A stretch of DNA of 64,000 bases from Gadus chalcogrammus (Eukaryota; Chordata; Actinopteri; Gadiformes; Gadidae), in NCBI RefSeq assembly GCF_026213295.1, contig NC_079414.1, positions 3,423,312-3,487,311 of the forward strand. The letters run 5' to 3'. Below are positions 47,835 to 62,929 of this stretch, one piece after another; position 1 is the first letter of the stretch, and every line of letters starts with the position of its first letter. The notes beneath the pieces are model-generated. The model was not told where the DNA came from, searched no databases, and saw only the letters and a program-made list of their open reading frames with translations. Both the position numbers and the translations under genes were made by a program.

Positions 47835-48190
47835 AACGTTCTATGGGGTCAAGGGGGAGAGAGGAGAGAGGGGGGAGAATCCAGGAGCGATGCAACGCAA
47901 GGTGAGAGAAAAAAAAAGAGAGGAGAGGAGGAGTTGAAGAGGAGACAGTGTGTCGGAGGGAGGGAGGGGAAGGAAGAGGAGCTAGAGTAGGCAGAGATGA
48001 GAAACGGGAGCAGGAAACTGAGTGGCTTATCACTTGGAGCCCGAGGTGAAGACGAGGAGAGGTCCCTCAAGGAAGGGCGAGAGAGCAAGAGAGTGATTGA
48101 GAAGGAGAAAGAGAGAGAGGGTGGGAGAGGGGAAGAGAGAGAGAAAGAGAGAGAGGGTGTGAGAGGGGAAGAAAGAGAGAGGGATGGACA
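47835..48190. repeat. purine-rich (GA)n tract
   Basis: GAGAGG/GGAAGAGAG repeats, nearly all purine on the plus strand. A phrase like GAGAGGGTG(A/G)GAGAGGGGAA occurs twice near 48114 and 48152, so part of it is a tandem of about 38 bases. Confidence 0.88.
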
Positions 48191-48239
48191 ATGGGAGTCA
48201 GTTAGAGGAAGGAGTTGTGCATTAGGGAATCCATTATGA

Positions 48240-50614
<2,375 letters not shown>

Positions 50615-51271
50615 TTGGCAGGTGAGGAGGAAACTGTCCTTGAATAAAGACATCCTCCATTGGTTGTGATAGTCAATAGACTTCCACCTTTACCAACAGA
50701 ACAAACAATCAAGAGGCCCAGCCAACACTTTGGCAGCAGAGCCAGGGGGCCTAGTTCATTGCCTAGTTAAGGTAATGAAGGACATCTTGGAGAGAGCGGT
50801 TAGGGATGATTAATAGGCGCAAGTTCCCTGCACCAACACCCTATTGGCCAGGAGGCAACACATACACACATGCACGCAAAAAATATATATAAATATGTAG
50901 TGAGAAAATTACGTTTAAAATTGGGGGGATCTTCATATGCATTGCAGTAGACTGGGAGGTTCTCATGCATCGATCGCTGTGTGCAGCTCTTTGGGACGTT
51001 GATGCGAGTGCCAAAACAATGCTTTATTTCGCTTTTCCACCGACAGTACCAGCTTGATGGGAGATCCAACAGGAAAGGAGTCTGACCTCTGGAAGAGACC
51101 AGGAAACAGGAAGCAAGAAGAGACACTGGAGGAAGTGTTGAACTCTGTCCCTCTGCCTCATTGTCAAGATGTTCTTTTGGAAGTTCCCACTAAACTTTGC
51201 CTCTTGTGAACCTCTACTAGTGTGATTCTGTGTCTCTGCTGTATACTGTGTATAATGATCAGGATCAGGCA

Positions 51272-51392
<121 letters not shown>

Positions 51393-51479
51393 TCTGTTTG
51401 CAATGGTCATTTCCATCCACTTCCAACAAAAAAACTTTTAATTTGAATGAATAGTGGATGCATGTCAAAGATTCTCAGA

Positions 51480-53480
51480 CAACCTCAGACTTTATAAGGA
51501 GATGCTGAGCAAGAGGGAGCTGATCAGACAGAGTGCTGAAGACTCACACACACACTATCGATGAGTATTATCCCTCCCGGCCCACCTTCATCCATCATCG
51601 CTACAACTATTATAAATCGGCCATAATTGAAAACAAAAAAGAAATAGCTGTGCTGCAAAGATAATTAAGAGTAATTAAGAAGCTTTTATTTGCATCCACC
51701 CCTCTTGTGGTGACACTTCTTCAATATCGCAAACATAATCAGTGTTATTTGTGGCCGTGTTAAATGAGGCATAGGCCACTGCTTAGACAATTAATGATTC
51801 AGCCAAAAGGAAATCGAAAAAAAGAATGATATGATAACAGAAATGAACATTGAATCATTAACAAGTCACATCAATGATTAACAACACCACAATATAACAG
51901 AGCCAGGATAAGATTCTCAAGAATTTCTACAATATCTCCAGCCCTATGCATATTGTTTTCATGATGTTGCTGGCATAAGACACAGCAGGGGTCCGTGGCC
52001 TGCCTTCTCGCATTGCCGTTAACAACCTACAGTCTATCGTTGGCGTTGACTCGAAGGTTTCCCTTCATTCGCTGAACGCTAATAAATATCAGTTCCCTTT
52101 TCCTAAGCATGAAACAGTTAAGATGTCAGCAGAAAGGTGATGGGGGACACCAGATGCAAACCAGATAAACGCAGACGTCAGAATACAAGCTCACGCAGAA
52201 ATTCAAACACATCACTGACGTCATGGTTACGGAGCATTGCCCAGCACTTTCCATCAAAAAAGAACCAAGGGTTCATTTGTTGTCCTGAAATTAAGAATTT
52301 ACAATTCGGCAAGTGAGTTACCACGCTGCGTGATCTGTAATGTGTTACTCCAAATAGATATGTTAAAACAAGCCACAATAATAAGCTCTTTTGTAAGGAC
52401 AACAGTAATGAAACCAGAGTATGGCAGGAGACTCGGGCTGTTGAATTATTTGATTATTAGCCTATTAGAGAAAACAAAAAGAGAAGGAAGGAAACCAAAC
52501 GTTTTTCCATCAGCATTAAGCCTCCAACACTGAGGCCCCATGAAGCTCATGTAACCCCCATCCCTCTCCTTCATCACACGTTTTCATGGGATTTGAGCCA
52601 GCAGGAGTGTGTACCAAACAGATATTAACCGCACTGAGCCAAAATAACTCAATTAAAGAGAGGAACCTCCCAGAGTCAGAGCGTAAGGTTTAAAAAAGCC
52701 TCTCCTTCATTGGTTTGTGTTAGATGTTGTGTCCTGAAGACACAACAAATACAGAGCTGACATATGGACAGCTCCATATTTGTCAGCCTTGGAATTGGAA
52801 ACAAGTTACAGCTGAGCTGCTTCTAATTCCTCCTGCGGTGGAGAATACATACTTTAATGTGTGATTGATGAGGTATATTAACCAATCAGGGCTTTCCACA
52901 GATACTAGCAAAATTGTTGGTGCTTTTTTTTGTGCATAATTGTTTTTGCTTAGTTGATTGGCTTTTATTTAATATGTTGTCCTTTTATTTATCGTCCTGC
53001 TTTGATTTGTTGCCCCTACTTGTCAGCTTTCCGGCGTGCATGACTTGTTGATCTACCTGTTTTCAGTCTCAAACTTCTGCTTGTTCCACACTGCAGGATA
53101 ATTAGCCAGATCTGGGCCTCACTTCCTCACTTGGAATCTGTTCAGAAATGAAATGAAGATATCCTTTGGTGTTGGATCTATTAAGTTACATTTTTACTTT
53201 CCCAAACCAGATCAAGGCTGTACCATTTTGAATAAAATATAATATATAAATATTAAACATTTACAATAGTTACCATCCGATATCTGGTAGTTCGGGGGAG
53301 AACCCCGAAGTCATGATGTTGGGAAGATGATATCCAATCGGAAATCAAAAGCCAAGGTGGAAACATCTAAAGCGTGCTTTTTGCCTATTCCAACTCAAGC
53401 TGCAACATGAACAGTCCATTTTCACACAGTCTCTGGAGATGAGGCTAGAGTACTGGCTAGAGTGCTGCCTAGCATTTGTA
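51480..53480. other. unique non-coding DNA, candidate conserved elements
   Basis: Repeat-poor for about 2 kb, the longest such block in the window. The part at 51590-51860 is dense in homeodomain-type words (ATAATTAAGAGTAATTAAGA, CAATTAATGATTC, CCATAATTGA) beside TTTATTTGCAT, an octamer-like motif. 52595-52680 and 52850-52895 are similar in texture. A small hairpin (TGTTGTGTC/GACACAACA) lies at 52725. Enhancer potential is inference only. Confidence 0.3.
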
Positions 53481-53497
53481 GCGTTCAGAGTTTGGAA

Positions 53498-53543
53498 CGA
53501 CTTGCTGGTGTGGAAGCGGAAGCTCTTCCACACCAGCAAGTCG
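53498..53543. repeat. perfect 19-bp snap-back hairpin
   Basis: CGACTTGCTGGTGTGGAAG (53498-53516) and its exact reverse complement (53525-53543) surround an 8-base loop. No mobile-element context. Too short for a microRNA precursor; best explained as a copy made by strand-switching during replication. Confidence 0.97.
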
Positions 53544-53649
53544 CTTTTTAATGCTGCTCCAGTGTTAAATATTTCTATATTTAACACTCGCAGAGGTCTT
53601 TAAGCTTATTTTTTTGCATTTACATGATGAATATATACTAAGCAATAAG

Positions 53650-54297
53650 GCACAACTTTCCATCTGCATTTTTTAAAAGTCCCATGGCGGATAGATCAGT
53701 CTACCAGCCTAGCCAGTGGACTGTAGCAAACGTTATCTATCAGTCCAACCCGGTATCACGCGATTGCGTGCTCATGCGCACGAACGTTAATCTATTGAAG
53801 CGTGTTCCAGAGTACGATAGTCCGACTTTTTGCGTGCTACACAGAACGAAATGTAAACCAATGCTTTCTGAATGGGAGTTTTGTCAGACAATGAACGTGC
53901 TCCACAAAACGCTATGAGAGAGAGAGAAAGAGAGAGAGGGAGGGACAGAGAGAGAGAGGGAGAGCGAGAGAGAGGCTTCAGAAAGGGTGTGCGCAGATAG
54001 TACAGTGCACCCTAGTTATGTTTATGCCAAAACCACAAATGCTATATGTATATATATATCTATATATATTGCCTAATTATATATATTGCCTATATATATG
54101 TATAGGCTATATAATTAGGCTATAATTATATTATTTAGCGTGTAATGAGACAATCTATAGCCAAATTGTCGAAGATGCCCGAGAATCTCCGGGGATATCA
54201 GCATGGGAAATCGGCGAATCAGACCCATGAACCTATAAAGAAAGACGTCATCTCAAGCGGGAGAGAACGTTTGCGGTGCTGGTTTGTGTCACGTAAG
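53650..54297. other. mixed repeat-like DNA
   Basis: CCCGGTATCACGCGATTGCG near 53750 looks like mobile-element text but is unassigned. A GA-rich patch lies at 53918-53975. At 54040-54140, GCCTAATTATATA and its inverse TATATAATTAGGC, with nested TATAGGC copies, form an AT-rich cruciform-capable stretch. Confidence 0.4.
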
Positions 54298-54495
54298 TAC
54301 AGTGCCGTGTTCCAATACCCGTACTGTCCGTACTTACTAGCCAAAATTTGAGTACGCAGTACGTTCCAATTCAGATCCGGCGAAAAGAAGTATACTTCAA
54401 GGACCCGGATGCCGTACTCAAAACTGGCTAATCGTGAAGTGTGGATCGGGATCGAAGGACACTCCCCGTACTCAACGGCAGCCATCTTAGCTACG
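54298..54495. mobile_element. MITE fragment (GTACT-rich)
   Basis: CAGTGCCGTGTTCCAATACC followed by CGTACTGTCCGTACT and several GTACTCA/TGAGTAC words is typical of a common fish MITE with repeated GTACT subterminal motifs. The right terminus is not evident, so only a fragment is claimed. Confidence 0.5.
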
Positions 54496-54573
54496 TAGCG
54501 AAAGAGGCGGAGCCAGGCTGAGCCAAAGTCGGTGCATTTCCTTATGGAGCTCCGTACAGATCATTCATTGTTG

Positions 54574-54680
54574 AAAATTGTCTGTGATAACTAACAAATG
54601 ACAGCTTTTGGCCACCTGTTTCTACTTAAAATTGTCTGTGATAACTAACAATACGACAGCTTTTGGCCACCCGTTTCTAC
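54574..54680. repeat. 54-bp tandem duplication
   Basis: Two units running from AAAATTGTCTGTGATAACTA to TTTCTACTT, differing at a handful of bases. Confidence 0.93.
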
Positions 54681-55263
54681 TTTCACCTTTGATACTGAGA
54701 AATTGTGACAATACACGGATATATTAAATGCAGGTGCGCTGCTCTGTAGGCAAACCGCGAAGGAAAGAAGGGTAGCTGCTTCATCTGTTCTTTTTAGAAT
54801 TGTATCTCTTGATGTTTATTTTATCTAGCCATCTATTCTCTTGTTTTTGGCTATGTGAATGAACGTCCGCGTCGATGCCTCGATCGCAAGTCCAGTGTCG
54901 CGAGCGGACGTTGCCATGACATCTAGAAATAATACCGTATTTAATGGGTTGTAGTGAGTGTAACATAATTCACCTACAGTATTTTGTTATGTGTTGTTCT
55001 TTCAATTGTGTTAGGCATGTCGTTTACTATCTTGGTGGTTCAGGGGTCGCTGTCCCTTTTAAGGATTACGAGCGTCTCATGACGTCAGAGCCCATGCTGG
55101 ATTTGTTTACCTTCAGCACGTTTTGATTTCCTGTTTCTCTCTTACTAAATAAACGAGTCACACAACAGAAATCCAGAAGAAATGAATTAAGAAGAAGAGG
55201 CGAGCATGTGCATAAAGGCTGCCCTTATGCGCATGCTCGCATGTGATTTCTGAGACTCTGCGG

Positions 55264-55511
55264 GCTTAAGAGCCATTGGCTAGGAGGTCGAGGGGTGGGG
55301 CGATGATGTCATGGTTTGCGGTTTCAGTCGGTTTCAGGCGTACACACGAATCCAAAACGAAACCGGGTAGATTTGAAACCACCTCCGAGGGTGGTTTCAG
55401 AAGTTTGCGGTTTCGGTCAGCGGATTCGCCGGCTTCGTGTGTACGGAAGGCCGAACCGTACAAGACCTTTGCGGTTTCGCCATGAAATCGGCTTCGTGTG
55501 AACGGGGCCTT
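55264..55511. mobile_element. TTAA-flanked MITE-like unit
   Basis: TTAA bounds both sides (55265-55268 and 55509-55512). The right end, read inward, starts GGCCCCGTTCACACGAAGCC, a terminal style frequent in fish MITEs. The interior repeats GTTTGCGGTTTC and GCTTCGTGTG(T/A)ACGG. The left end does not match the right, so it may be a fragment. Confidence 0.45.
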
Positions 55512-55849
55512 AAGTGGGTAAATACAGGAGCGTTCCTCATGGGTATATGGCGTATACCTGAGTATCACGTAGACTACTTTTTTGACCTTGAGATTGCTTA
55601 GCGGGAGTTCATGTTTTGAGAATCCGGAATGTTTTTTTTGGAAATGGAATTGTTTAGTGTGTACTTTCATGTGTTGGCAAAAACGTTTCCTTCCTGACAC
55701 TAAACGAGCCAAGCAGTTTAATGTCCAACCTCTTTAGTTTGGTGTGTGGTCGCTCTAGTGGGTGCCATACAAGACCAGTTCCAATGCTACATAATATACC
55801 TTTAAAACACAATTCTATGCACCTTGAGCTGTCTAATAGTGGACCCATC

Positions 55850-57100
55850 TTCAGACCACCCTGGCTCTCATAATGCCCCAGACTCTATGAGTTATCAACA
55901 TTGAGCATAGGGCTCATGTGCTTTAAACTTTTCAACTGCCAATCCTGGCCCTTGTGGAGCCAGCCCCACCTATTGCCCACAAGGGCAATAAGTCTTAATC
56001 ACAGAGGTGGAACGGTAGGGGAACACAGGTGGAGCTCATTACGTTAATTATGGAGCATTGCATGCCAGTGTACATTATTAATGTCGTCAGCTACACCTGT
56101 GTTTGTGACTATTACCCTTCTGGATTAAGGCTAATGGCTCCATGTTAAACGTGGAGAGTTATTGCTCTGCTTCCTGGGCTAAACAGGGAGCTGCAGCCCT
56201 CAGCATAGGGAAAATGTATTGCCCCGGCTGTGGTATTAGTGCTGGCAGGGCGCTGTGTTAGCATTTCTAATCATTAAGCACCACAGGGGCTGGCAGAGCT
56301 AAACATAGCAGTACTTAAGCCATAATAAACATAATACACCTCCATGAGATGGGACTCGCTTCTGTTTTCTGAGTGGTTCATCGCACTGGAAACAGTTAAG
56401 TGTGATCTTTACAGAGTTCTTCACCGGAGAGATTTGTGCCAGTCAATGATGACATGACAAAAGTGTCTCTCAATGTTAGTATGGATTAAAATCATTTATA
56501 ATGACCTCCGGTTTTCAAGCCAAGGTGCAGGACAATAGTTCCAATACTATTCAGAGCTGATTAAAACGTAATAAATAGTGTGTCTATATATATATTTATA
56601 TATATATATATATATGCTGTTGTAGGCCTATTAATGATGTCCTCAGCTTGAAGTTAGTTTTTTCTAACATTATCAGGTTAAAACCTTTATTCAGATCCAA
56701 CTTTTGAATTGGTTTCAATGATATTGTTATTCACTGTTATTATCGTATTGACGCTTAAAAAAGTAATTACAAAACGAATTGGATCATGATTTGTGCAAGT
56801 GAAATTACGGTTTGTCATGTTTATTATTATTTTAATAAGCCAGTTTGTCCATTCAACAAAATCCAAAACCAGTTGCTGTTGTTTTTACATCTAAATCCCG
56901 TCACTACGCAACTTAAAAACGTCATGTGAGCTACGTCTGGCCCTCATGGTGAGGGTGGAGCAAGCAAAAAGAATGGAGCAAGCCTCACTCTCCTCCACAT
57001 GTCCTCCACCCTACAGATCTCTGATGCTGCAGGTCAATCAGGACACAGATTAGAAGCTCAATGTGAAAACATGTTGTCCATAAAGCAGCCCACTTAGCCA
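55850..57100. other. unique non-coding DNA, candidate conserved elements
   Basis: At 56035-56300, ATTACGTTAATTATGG, ACATTATTAATGTC and TTTCTAATCATTAAGCACC are homeobox-type words in complex, non-repetitive sequence. A (TA)n patch lies at 56585-56615. No exon. Confidence 0.3.
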
Positions 57101-57529
57101 GGGAGGCTAGTACTTGTGTTGGACACTAATGGTGAGGCAGCTGATGCCACTTTTGTGACAAGCTATACTTACTGTACGCTTGTACACACAGACACACAGA
57201 CACACACACGCCTGTCGCTCAGCCACCGCTGCCACCAATGAAGAACCCGCTGCAAGGAGAGCACTCCTAATGAAATCAATTGAGTCTGAGATGGGACGTA
57301 CACACGCAATCACCGCTCTCTGGTAGACACATGCGCACATACAGACACATTGAATGTCTCACACACACACAAGCACACCAACACACGCAATGACCTGCAC
57401 ACACAAACATAGTGTCTCTCTCCATAACATCATCATCTCTGGCTGGACGCGGGCGTGCTCATCATCCCCGACCCATCTGACCACTCCAGACAGAGTAATG
57501 ACCTCATAGACATAGGCCGGCAGAGAGGG

Positions 57530-57735
57530 GGGAGGAGAGGAGGGAGAGGAGAGGAGAGGAGGAGGGAGGGAGGGAAGAGAGGAGGGAGAGGTGGGAGAGG
57601 AGAGGAGGAGGGCGGGAGGTGAGGAGGGAGGAGATTTGAGGAGGGAGAGAAGGAGGAGGAATAGAGGGAGGAGATGAGGGAGAGGAGAGGAGGAGGAGGG
57701 GGAGAGAAGAGGGGGAGGACAGCCAGACAGACCAA
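57530..57735. repeat. (GGA)n-type purine tract
   Basis: GAGGAGGGAGAGGAGAGGAG-type repeats on the plus strand, G-rich enough for quadruplex formation. Confidence 0.9.
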
Positions 57736-57796
57736 AAAAGAGAGATATGGAAAGAGAGAGATAGTTATATATGTATATCTATAAATATATATATAT

Positions 57797-57797
57797 A

Positions 57798-57870
<73 letters not shown>
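57797..57870. repeat. (GA)n microsatellite
   Basis: About 36 GA units preceded by a (TA)n run at 57768-57796; purine-rich DNA continues to about 57980. Confidence 0.95.
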
Positions 57871-57872
<2 letters not shown>

Positions 57873-58358
57873 GGCAATAGAGAGAGAGGGAGAAATAAAG
57901 AGACCGGGAGAGATAGAGAAGGAGAGAGAAAGAGGTAGAGGGAAATATAGGGGATATTGCGAGAGAGACAGAGGAACTAAAATAAGCAAATTAAGCCATA
58001 TATGTCTAGTATATATACACCAGGCGACCCAGAACACCGGCACCCAGTTCCACTTTGGTCCCTCCCCACCGGGCTGGAGGAGGGATGGGAGGACGTCCAC
58101 TGAAGCTCATGTTTACACTTATAGCACATTGTCCAGGTGAGCAGACACGGGGGCTGAGTGGCTGAGATATGATATGGAATCATTATTCCGGATGACTGCA
58201 GTGCAGCAGAGCTTCAATGATATCATTCGCCGTGCGTGGGGCTGGATACACCATCAGGACGCACAGTATAAATTCTGTGCTTTTCACTGGATACAGTGAA
58301 CGTTAACGTCTGGCTTCAGTCTGTCTGCAGGTTTGGCCAGTCTTCGATGTGGTCACGT

Positions 58359-58400
58359 CTGCATAAACAGTCAAACGTAGCGGTTTGACTGTTTATGCAG
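58359..58400. repeat. perfect 18-bp snap-back hairpin
   Basis: CTGCATAAACAGTCAAAC (58359-58376), loop GTAGCG, then the exact reverse complement (58383-58400). Same architecture as 53498-53543 but unrelated sequence. Confidence 0.97.
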
Positions 58401-58429
58401 GCATACAGTCAACCTAAGGAGACATTCTC

Positions 58430-60400
58430 TCAGCGCTGGTCACCTGCTGATGGTTGATGATGATGATGAATGATATTTCTTTAATCGTACTACTACAGCT
58501 CCTTTAATCAGTTCACCTGAAGCCACCCTTGTCCCACTGCTGAAGCAATCAGGAAGGGTTGCCTTACAAGGACATCTTAGGAGGAAGGCAGGATGTGCTC
58601 AGAGGACAGGAAGGGAACATTTGGCTTCAGATTTGGAAAGCATTGAAGTGAACCTCGAATACGTCTTGTATACATGGCTGCCGCTCAGATGAGCACATGG
58701 CTCCAGTGATCGAACAACTCTATCCGTTCAGTAAGTCTCCCTGGGAGGTGGGACTAGCACACATCTAGTGAATAAACCATTCTATAAATAAGAACGTTCC
58801 TTATTAGCATGTGTAACCACATCTTCCCCCCCGCTCCAGGAATAGAACAATATAATATGAACGACTTTGGAGGCAACCATGGAAACAACCCAACTAAAGA
58901 GATTTACAGAAACACAGGGCCACTAATAAAAATAAGTAATCAATAAAAGTAAAAATGGAGGGGCTTAGAAGGCGGTGAGATAGCGAGCTTGAATGTTAAA
59001 TCTTCGCCGATCAGGAGGAAGAATAAGTGAGTAAAAGGAAAACTGAAGATATGATGTAGCACACACACACACACTAACACACAAAAACACACAAACACAC
59101 ACACACACACATACACACACCCACACACGCACGCACAAGCACACACGCACACACACACAAACACACACACACACACACACATATTAGTCGACAGTGGTTC
59201 CTGCTTGGAGAGGTAAAATCCTTGGTGGCCTTGGATGTGCTGGCTGGTCCACCCTCCTGCCCTCAAGGGGGAGGGGGAGGGAGTTATTTAGAAGGAGGGA
59301 CAGTGAGACAGACAGAGAGAGAGAGAGAGAGACAAACAGACAGAGAAGGAGGTTATTGCCTATTTGTGTGATTGCAGAACAGCCAGCCTTTCAGTCTAAT
59401 CTCTCCCACACTCCTTCTATTTCTCTTTCCATCTCTTTCTGCCCTCCCACGGAATGACTCTCGTTCTCTGACAATACCCCCACCGACCTCCCACCCACCC
59501 TCTCTCCCACCCTCTCTCAGTCTCTCATATTCACTTTTTGCACATCATGTGTCGTTTTTGTCAGCTATAGGGAAAGCTAATGATTGCCATGGAATGACTT
59601 TAATGAGGAGTTTATCAGGAGGGTGAGAACTATTTGTCTGTCAGTCCGTCCCCTCTAATCAGTTCGACCAAGTCTTGGCCTCTGCCAACATGCTCTGTAT
59701 CCAGGCCAACTGATCGATTGCAGAGATTGGTTGCAGATTTACCAGACAAACTGTGAGTCTCCCCTCTTGGAGATGGGGAAGGATCCCTGCTTGAGAGGAT
59801 GGGGTCTGCTGTGATTGGCCGAGAGAACCCAGAGGAAGACCTGTTTCCAAAGAGCCACAATAATCACCGCCACAGTGGGATATCTGTGCTTGGTTTGGAT
59901 ATGAACCTGATCCAGGTAGACGGTTTGGCCCGGACCCATCGGGGTTCACCCCTCCACCCCTCCATCCTGACATCACCGGACACATCCTAACTGCATATGA
60001 GTCAGTCCATCTCAGTTCCATTTGTCTTTCGGCTGCAGACAAAAGGCCTCTGGACGCAATTGGATAGACCTCCAAACAATCAGAGCACCGGAACGTGTGA
60101 CACGTCAGCGGCAGCCATCTTGGTGGTTGAAATGCCTGCCGCAGGTCCTCTGTACAGCCATCAGGTTGAACACGCGGCAGGTTAGAGGAACGCTGGTGAG
60201 TCCCAAGATTACATCATCACAACCTGACACAGAACGCCAAGCCGTGGTCTGGACCATTCAAGCACCACCACCAGACCCACAGGTAGCTGGCTCAAAACTC
60301 CCCATGCACCACTGTTTGCATCACACAGAGAGAAGATGTATGAGTTACACTGACCATCTGCCTTTGAGCACGGACCATGTATGTGGTGGTCGAGGGAGAG
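58430..60400. other. unique non-coding DNA
   Basis: It contains a degenerate CA array at 59061-59180 and GA/CT patches at 59300-59345 and 59400-59520. A 138-codon minus-strand frame at 59659-60075 shows no domain. Nothing else recognised. Confidence 0.45.
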
Positions 60401-60405
60401 AGACC

Positions 60406-60530
60406 TTTGTTTTAGTGTAATGCAAGAGTGTAGTGCTACATTGGGAACTCTGTTGAAATACTGCAGAGTTCTGCTGTGGTCTGCATGCAGAGACTAACGC
60501 AGCTTGCCCACTGCATCCGTCCGAGAACGG
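60406..60530. repeat. 125-bp inverted duplication, copy 1
   Basis: Matches 61831-61955 in reverse orientation base for base as far as I can read. It spans 90 bases of ordinary flank plus the first 35 bases of the MITE at 60496, so the duplication happened after the MITE inserted. Confidence 0.93.
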
Positions 60531-60744
60531 ACGACGGAAGGCGTGTCTGACGGATGGGGGAGTGGTATTTGCCGACGGAGCCACGATCTGATTGACTGAT
60601 GGATCCGTCGCAGCCTGAAAAGTTAACTTCTGAACGCAAGAGGCGGAGCCGACGGAACGGACGGACCCACAATGCATTTCGGTATCGCCCCATGCAAAGT
60701 CAATGAGATCCGTCAACGGACGGATGAAGTGGGCAAGGGGTGTT
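60496..60744. mobile_element. 249-bp MITE
   Basis: Inverted ends AACGCAGCTTGCCCACTGCA and AACACCCCTTGCCCACTTCA, then CATCCGTCCG in both. ACT lies outside each end (60493-60495 and 60745-60747), a 3-bp duplication as made by Harbinger elements. The interior repeats CCGACGGA/CGGACGGA words. Confidence 0.7.
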
Positions 60745-60771
60745 ACTCATACACACAAACCAACCACACAC

Positions 60772-60976
<205 letters not shown>

Positions 60977-61151
60977 GGGACACGGACAGACTTTAACTTG
61001 TAGATTATGTATGACAAGATGCCATTGCTAAACAATATAGAATTAGCTGGAGAATATTTGCCATAAAATATATTTCATTAGTATATTAGTTTATTAGTAT
61101 CTTTTATTAGTCCCGCAGTGGGGAAATTTGCAGATTATGCAATTGGGTAGA

Positions 61152-61217
<66 letters not shown>
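61152..61217. repeat. (GT)n microsatellite
   Basis: About 33 GT units. Confidence 0.96.
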
Positions 61218-61220
<3 letters not shown>

Positions 61221-61676
61221 TTTATGACATTCATCTGTTATGTATATCTGTGTATGTGTAGAGTCTCTGAGGAGGTCAATCAGGCTATGTGTATCAGGCT
61301 GAAAGAGCAAGAGATATAGGAAGAGAGGAAGAAAGGATAAACAGGGCCTCATTGGGATGAACATTAGCTGACAATAGACACTGTGACTTTGTGTCAGGTC
61401 TGGGGTGAATTTCATCCAATCAAATCCATTTAAGCCCTTTACACCCCTGGACACTCTTTAATCCTTCATAAGCTGTCACAATGGCAAGAGCTGTTTCCAG
61501 GATTTTTTAAATGTTGTTTTCTTGATGAAGTGGAAGAAATATAATTAAACCAATGTCGTCCAGAGTGAATTCTTTAATACAGCTGCTCTCGAAGATAAGG
61601 GGTACCTGTATGTTGGCTGGACGGAAGAAAACTGGCCAGAGAACCTGGCTTACAGTGGTTTGAGCCAGAGTAAATC

Positions 61677-61688
61677 CCCCCCCCCCCC

Positions 61689-61720
<32 letters not shown>
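61677..61720. repeat. poly-C plus (CA)n
   Basis: A run of about 14 C passes directly into about 15 CA units. Confidence 0.95.
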
Positions 61721-61724
<4 letters not shown>

Positions 61725-61830
61725 TTTGATTAATTTATTTGGAATGACCAATACTACAACACCATAGCATCCAAATATTAATAAAGAGCCTATTATGTCC
61801 AAAATAACACAAACTTTTTGCAGGTAACCA

Positions 61831-61955
61831 CCGTTCTCGGACGGATGCAGTGGGCAAGCTGCGTTAGTCTCTGCATGCAGACCACAGCAGAACTCTGCAG
61901 TATTTCAACAGAGTTCCCAATGTAGCACTACACTCTTGCATTACACTAAAACAAA
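61831..61955. repeat. 125-bp inverted duplication, copy 2
   Basis: Reverse complement of 60406-60530. It carries only the first 35 bases of the MITE, with no right end, so it is the derived copy. Confidence 0.93.
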
Positions 61956-62104
61956 CCACCAAGTGAATCAGTGGGAATATTGCTGTTATCAGCACAATTG
62001 GCTCTTTCTGCGTTTACGCCGGCAGTTACGACGGGTGTAGATGTTACAAACTGTATGTTTGTTTGTGCAGCATAACCGGCGTGCTGCCTACCGGCGTGAC
62101 ACAT

Positions 62105-62175
<71 letters not shown>
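62105..62175. repeat. (CA)n microsatellite
   Basis: About 35 CA units. Confidence 0.96.
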
Positions 62176-62180
<5 letters not shown>

Positions 62181-62259
62181 TCACACATTTGGCATACTGC
62201 CAAATAAGCAGAGGCTGTCTGCATTTTTAACCACACACACTCACACACACACACAATTC

Positions 62260-62790
62260 TGAGAAGAAGAATGGGGGGGAGGGGGTGGGGCTGAGGGAGT
62301 GGGAGTCCAGATCAATATCCTACTCCAGCATCTTTCATCTCCCCAAGTGTTAGTCAGTCTCAATTTGTGCACTGTGTATACATAGAGGATGAATTAAACC
62401 CTCTGTCCCTCTGGATAAGCATGCTATACCTTGTTTATAACTCAGGACTATACACACACACACACAGAGGCACACACACAAACACACACACACTAAAGTT
62501 TAAACTAACTTTTTTCTGCATAACTATCTTTTTAGTCACGTCTTCCTTCTCCCCGTGTGTAGGAGGAGTGGAGACGTGGTGCTATTTCTGGAGCGAGAGG
62601 CTGGGAGGGCGAGAGTGTGGGAGGGACCGGGTGATGGAGGGAGAGAGAAAGCCAGGGACCACAAGGGGAGGGAGGCTGGCACAAGCATATTATAGTTAGC
62701 AGTACCAGCAACTAGGATCAGCCCTGCTAGACTAGCCAGATGGCTTGATGAGGCAGAGCTGCAGCCCTGCAATAGTCAGCCAACAAGGGC
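62260..62790. other. unassigned non-coding DNA
   Basis: G-rich patch at 62270-62305, short CA runs at 62450-62495, and a GGAGGG-rich patch at 62560-62680. No gene. Confidence 0.4.
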
Positions 62791-62814
62791 TGTGTGTGTA
62801 TGTGTGTGCGTGTG

Positions 62815-62912
<98 letters not shown>
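62815..62912. repeat. compound (GTGC)n(GT)n microsatellite
   Basis: About 16 GTGC units followed by about 15 GT units; tetranucleotide partner of 17317-17390. Confidence 0.96.
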
Positions 62913-62929
62913 GTTAAATATTGAATCCC

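Noticed and set aside
52725..52747. TGTTGTGTC/GACACAACA hairpin
   Set aside because: Only 9 bp of stem; expected by chance in 64 kb.
55266..55712. 148-codon minus-strand frame
   Set aside because: Spans the edge of a TTAA-flanked MITE-like unit and ordinary flank, so it cannot be one old coding sequence.
59659..60075. 138-codon minus-strand frame
   Set aside because: No domain, no Kozak-like start or splice context, and several overlapping frames of similar length. Likely chance.
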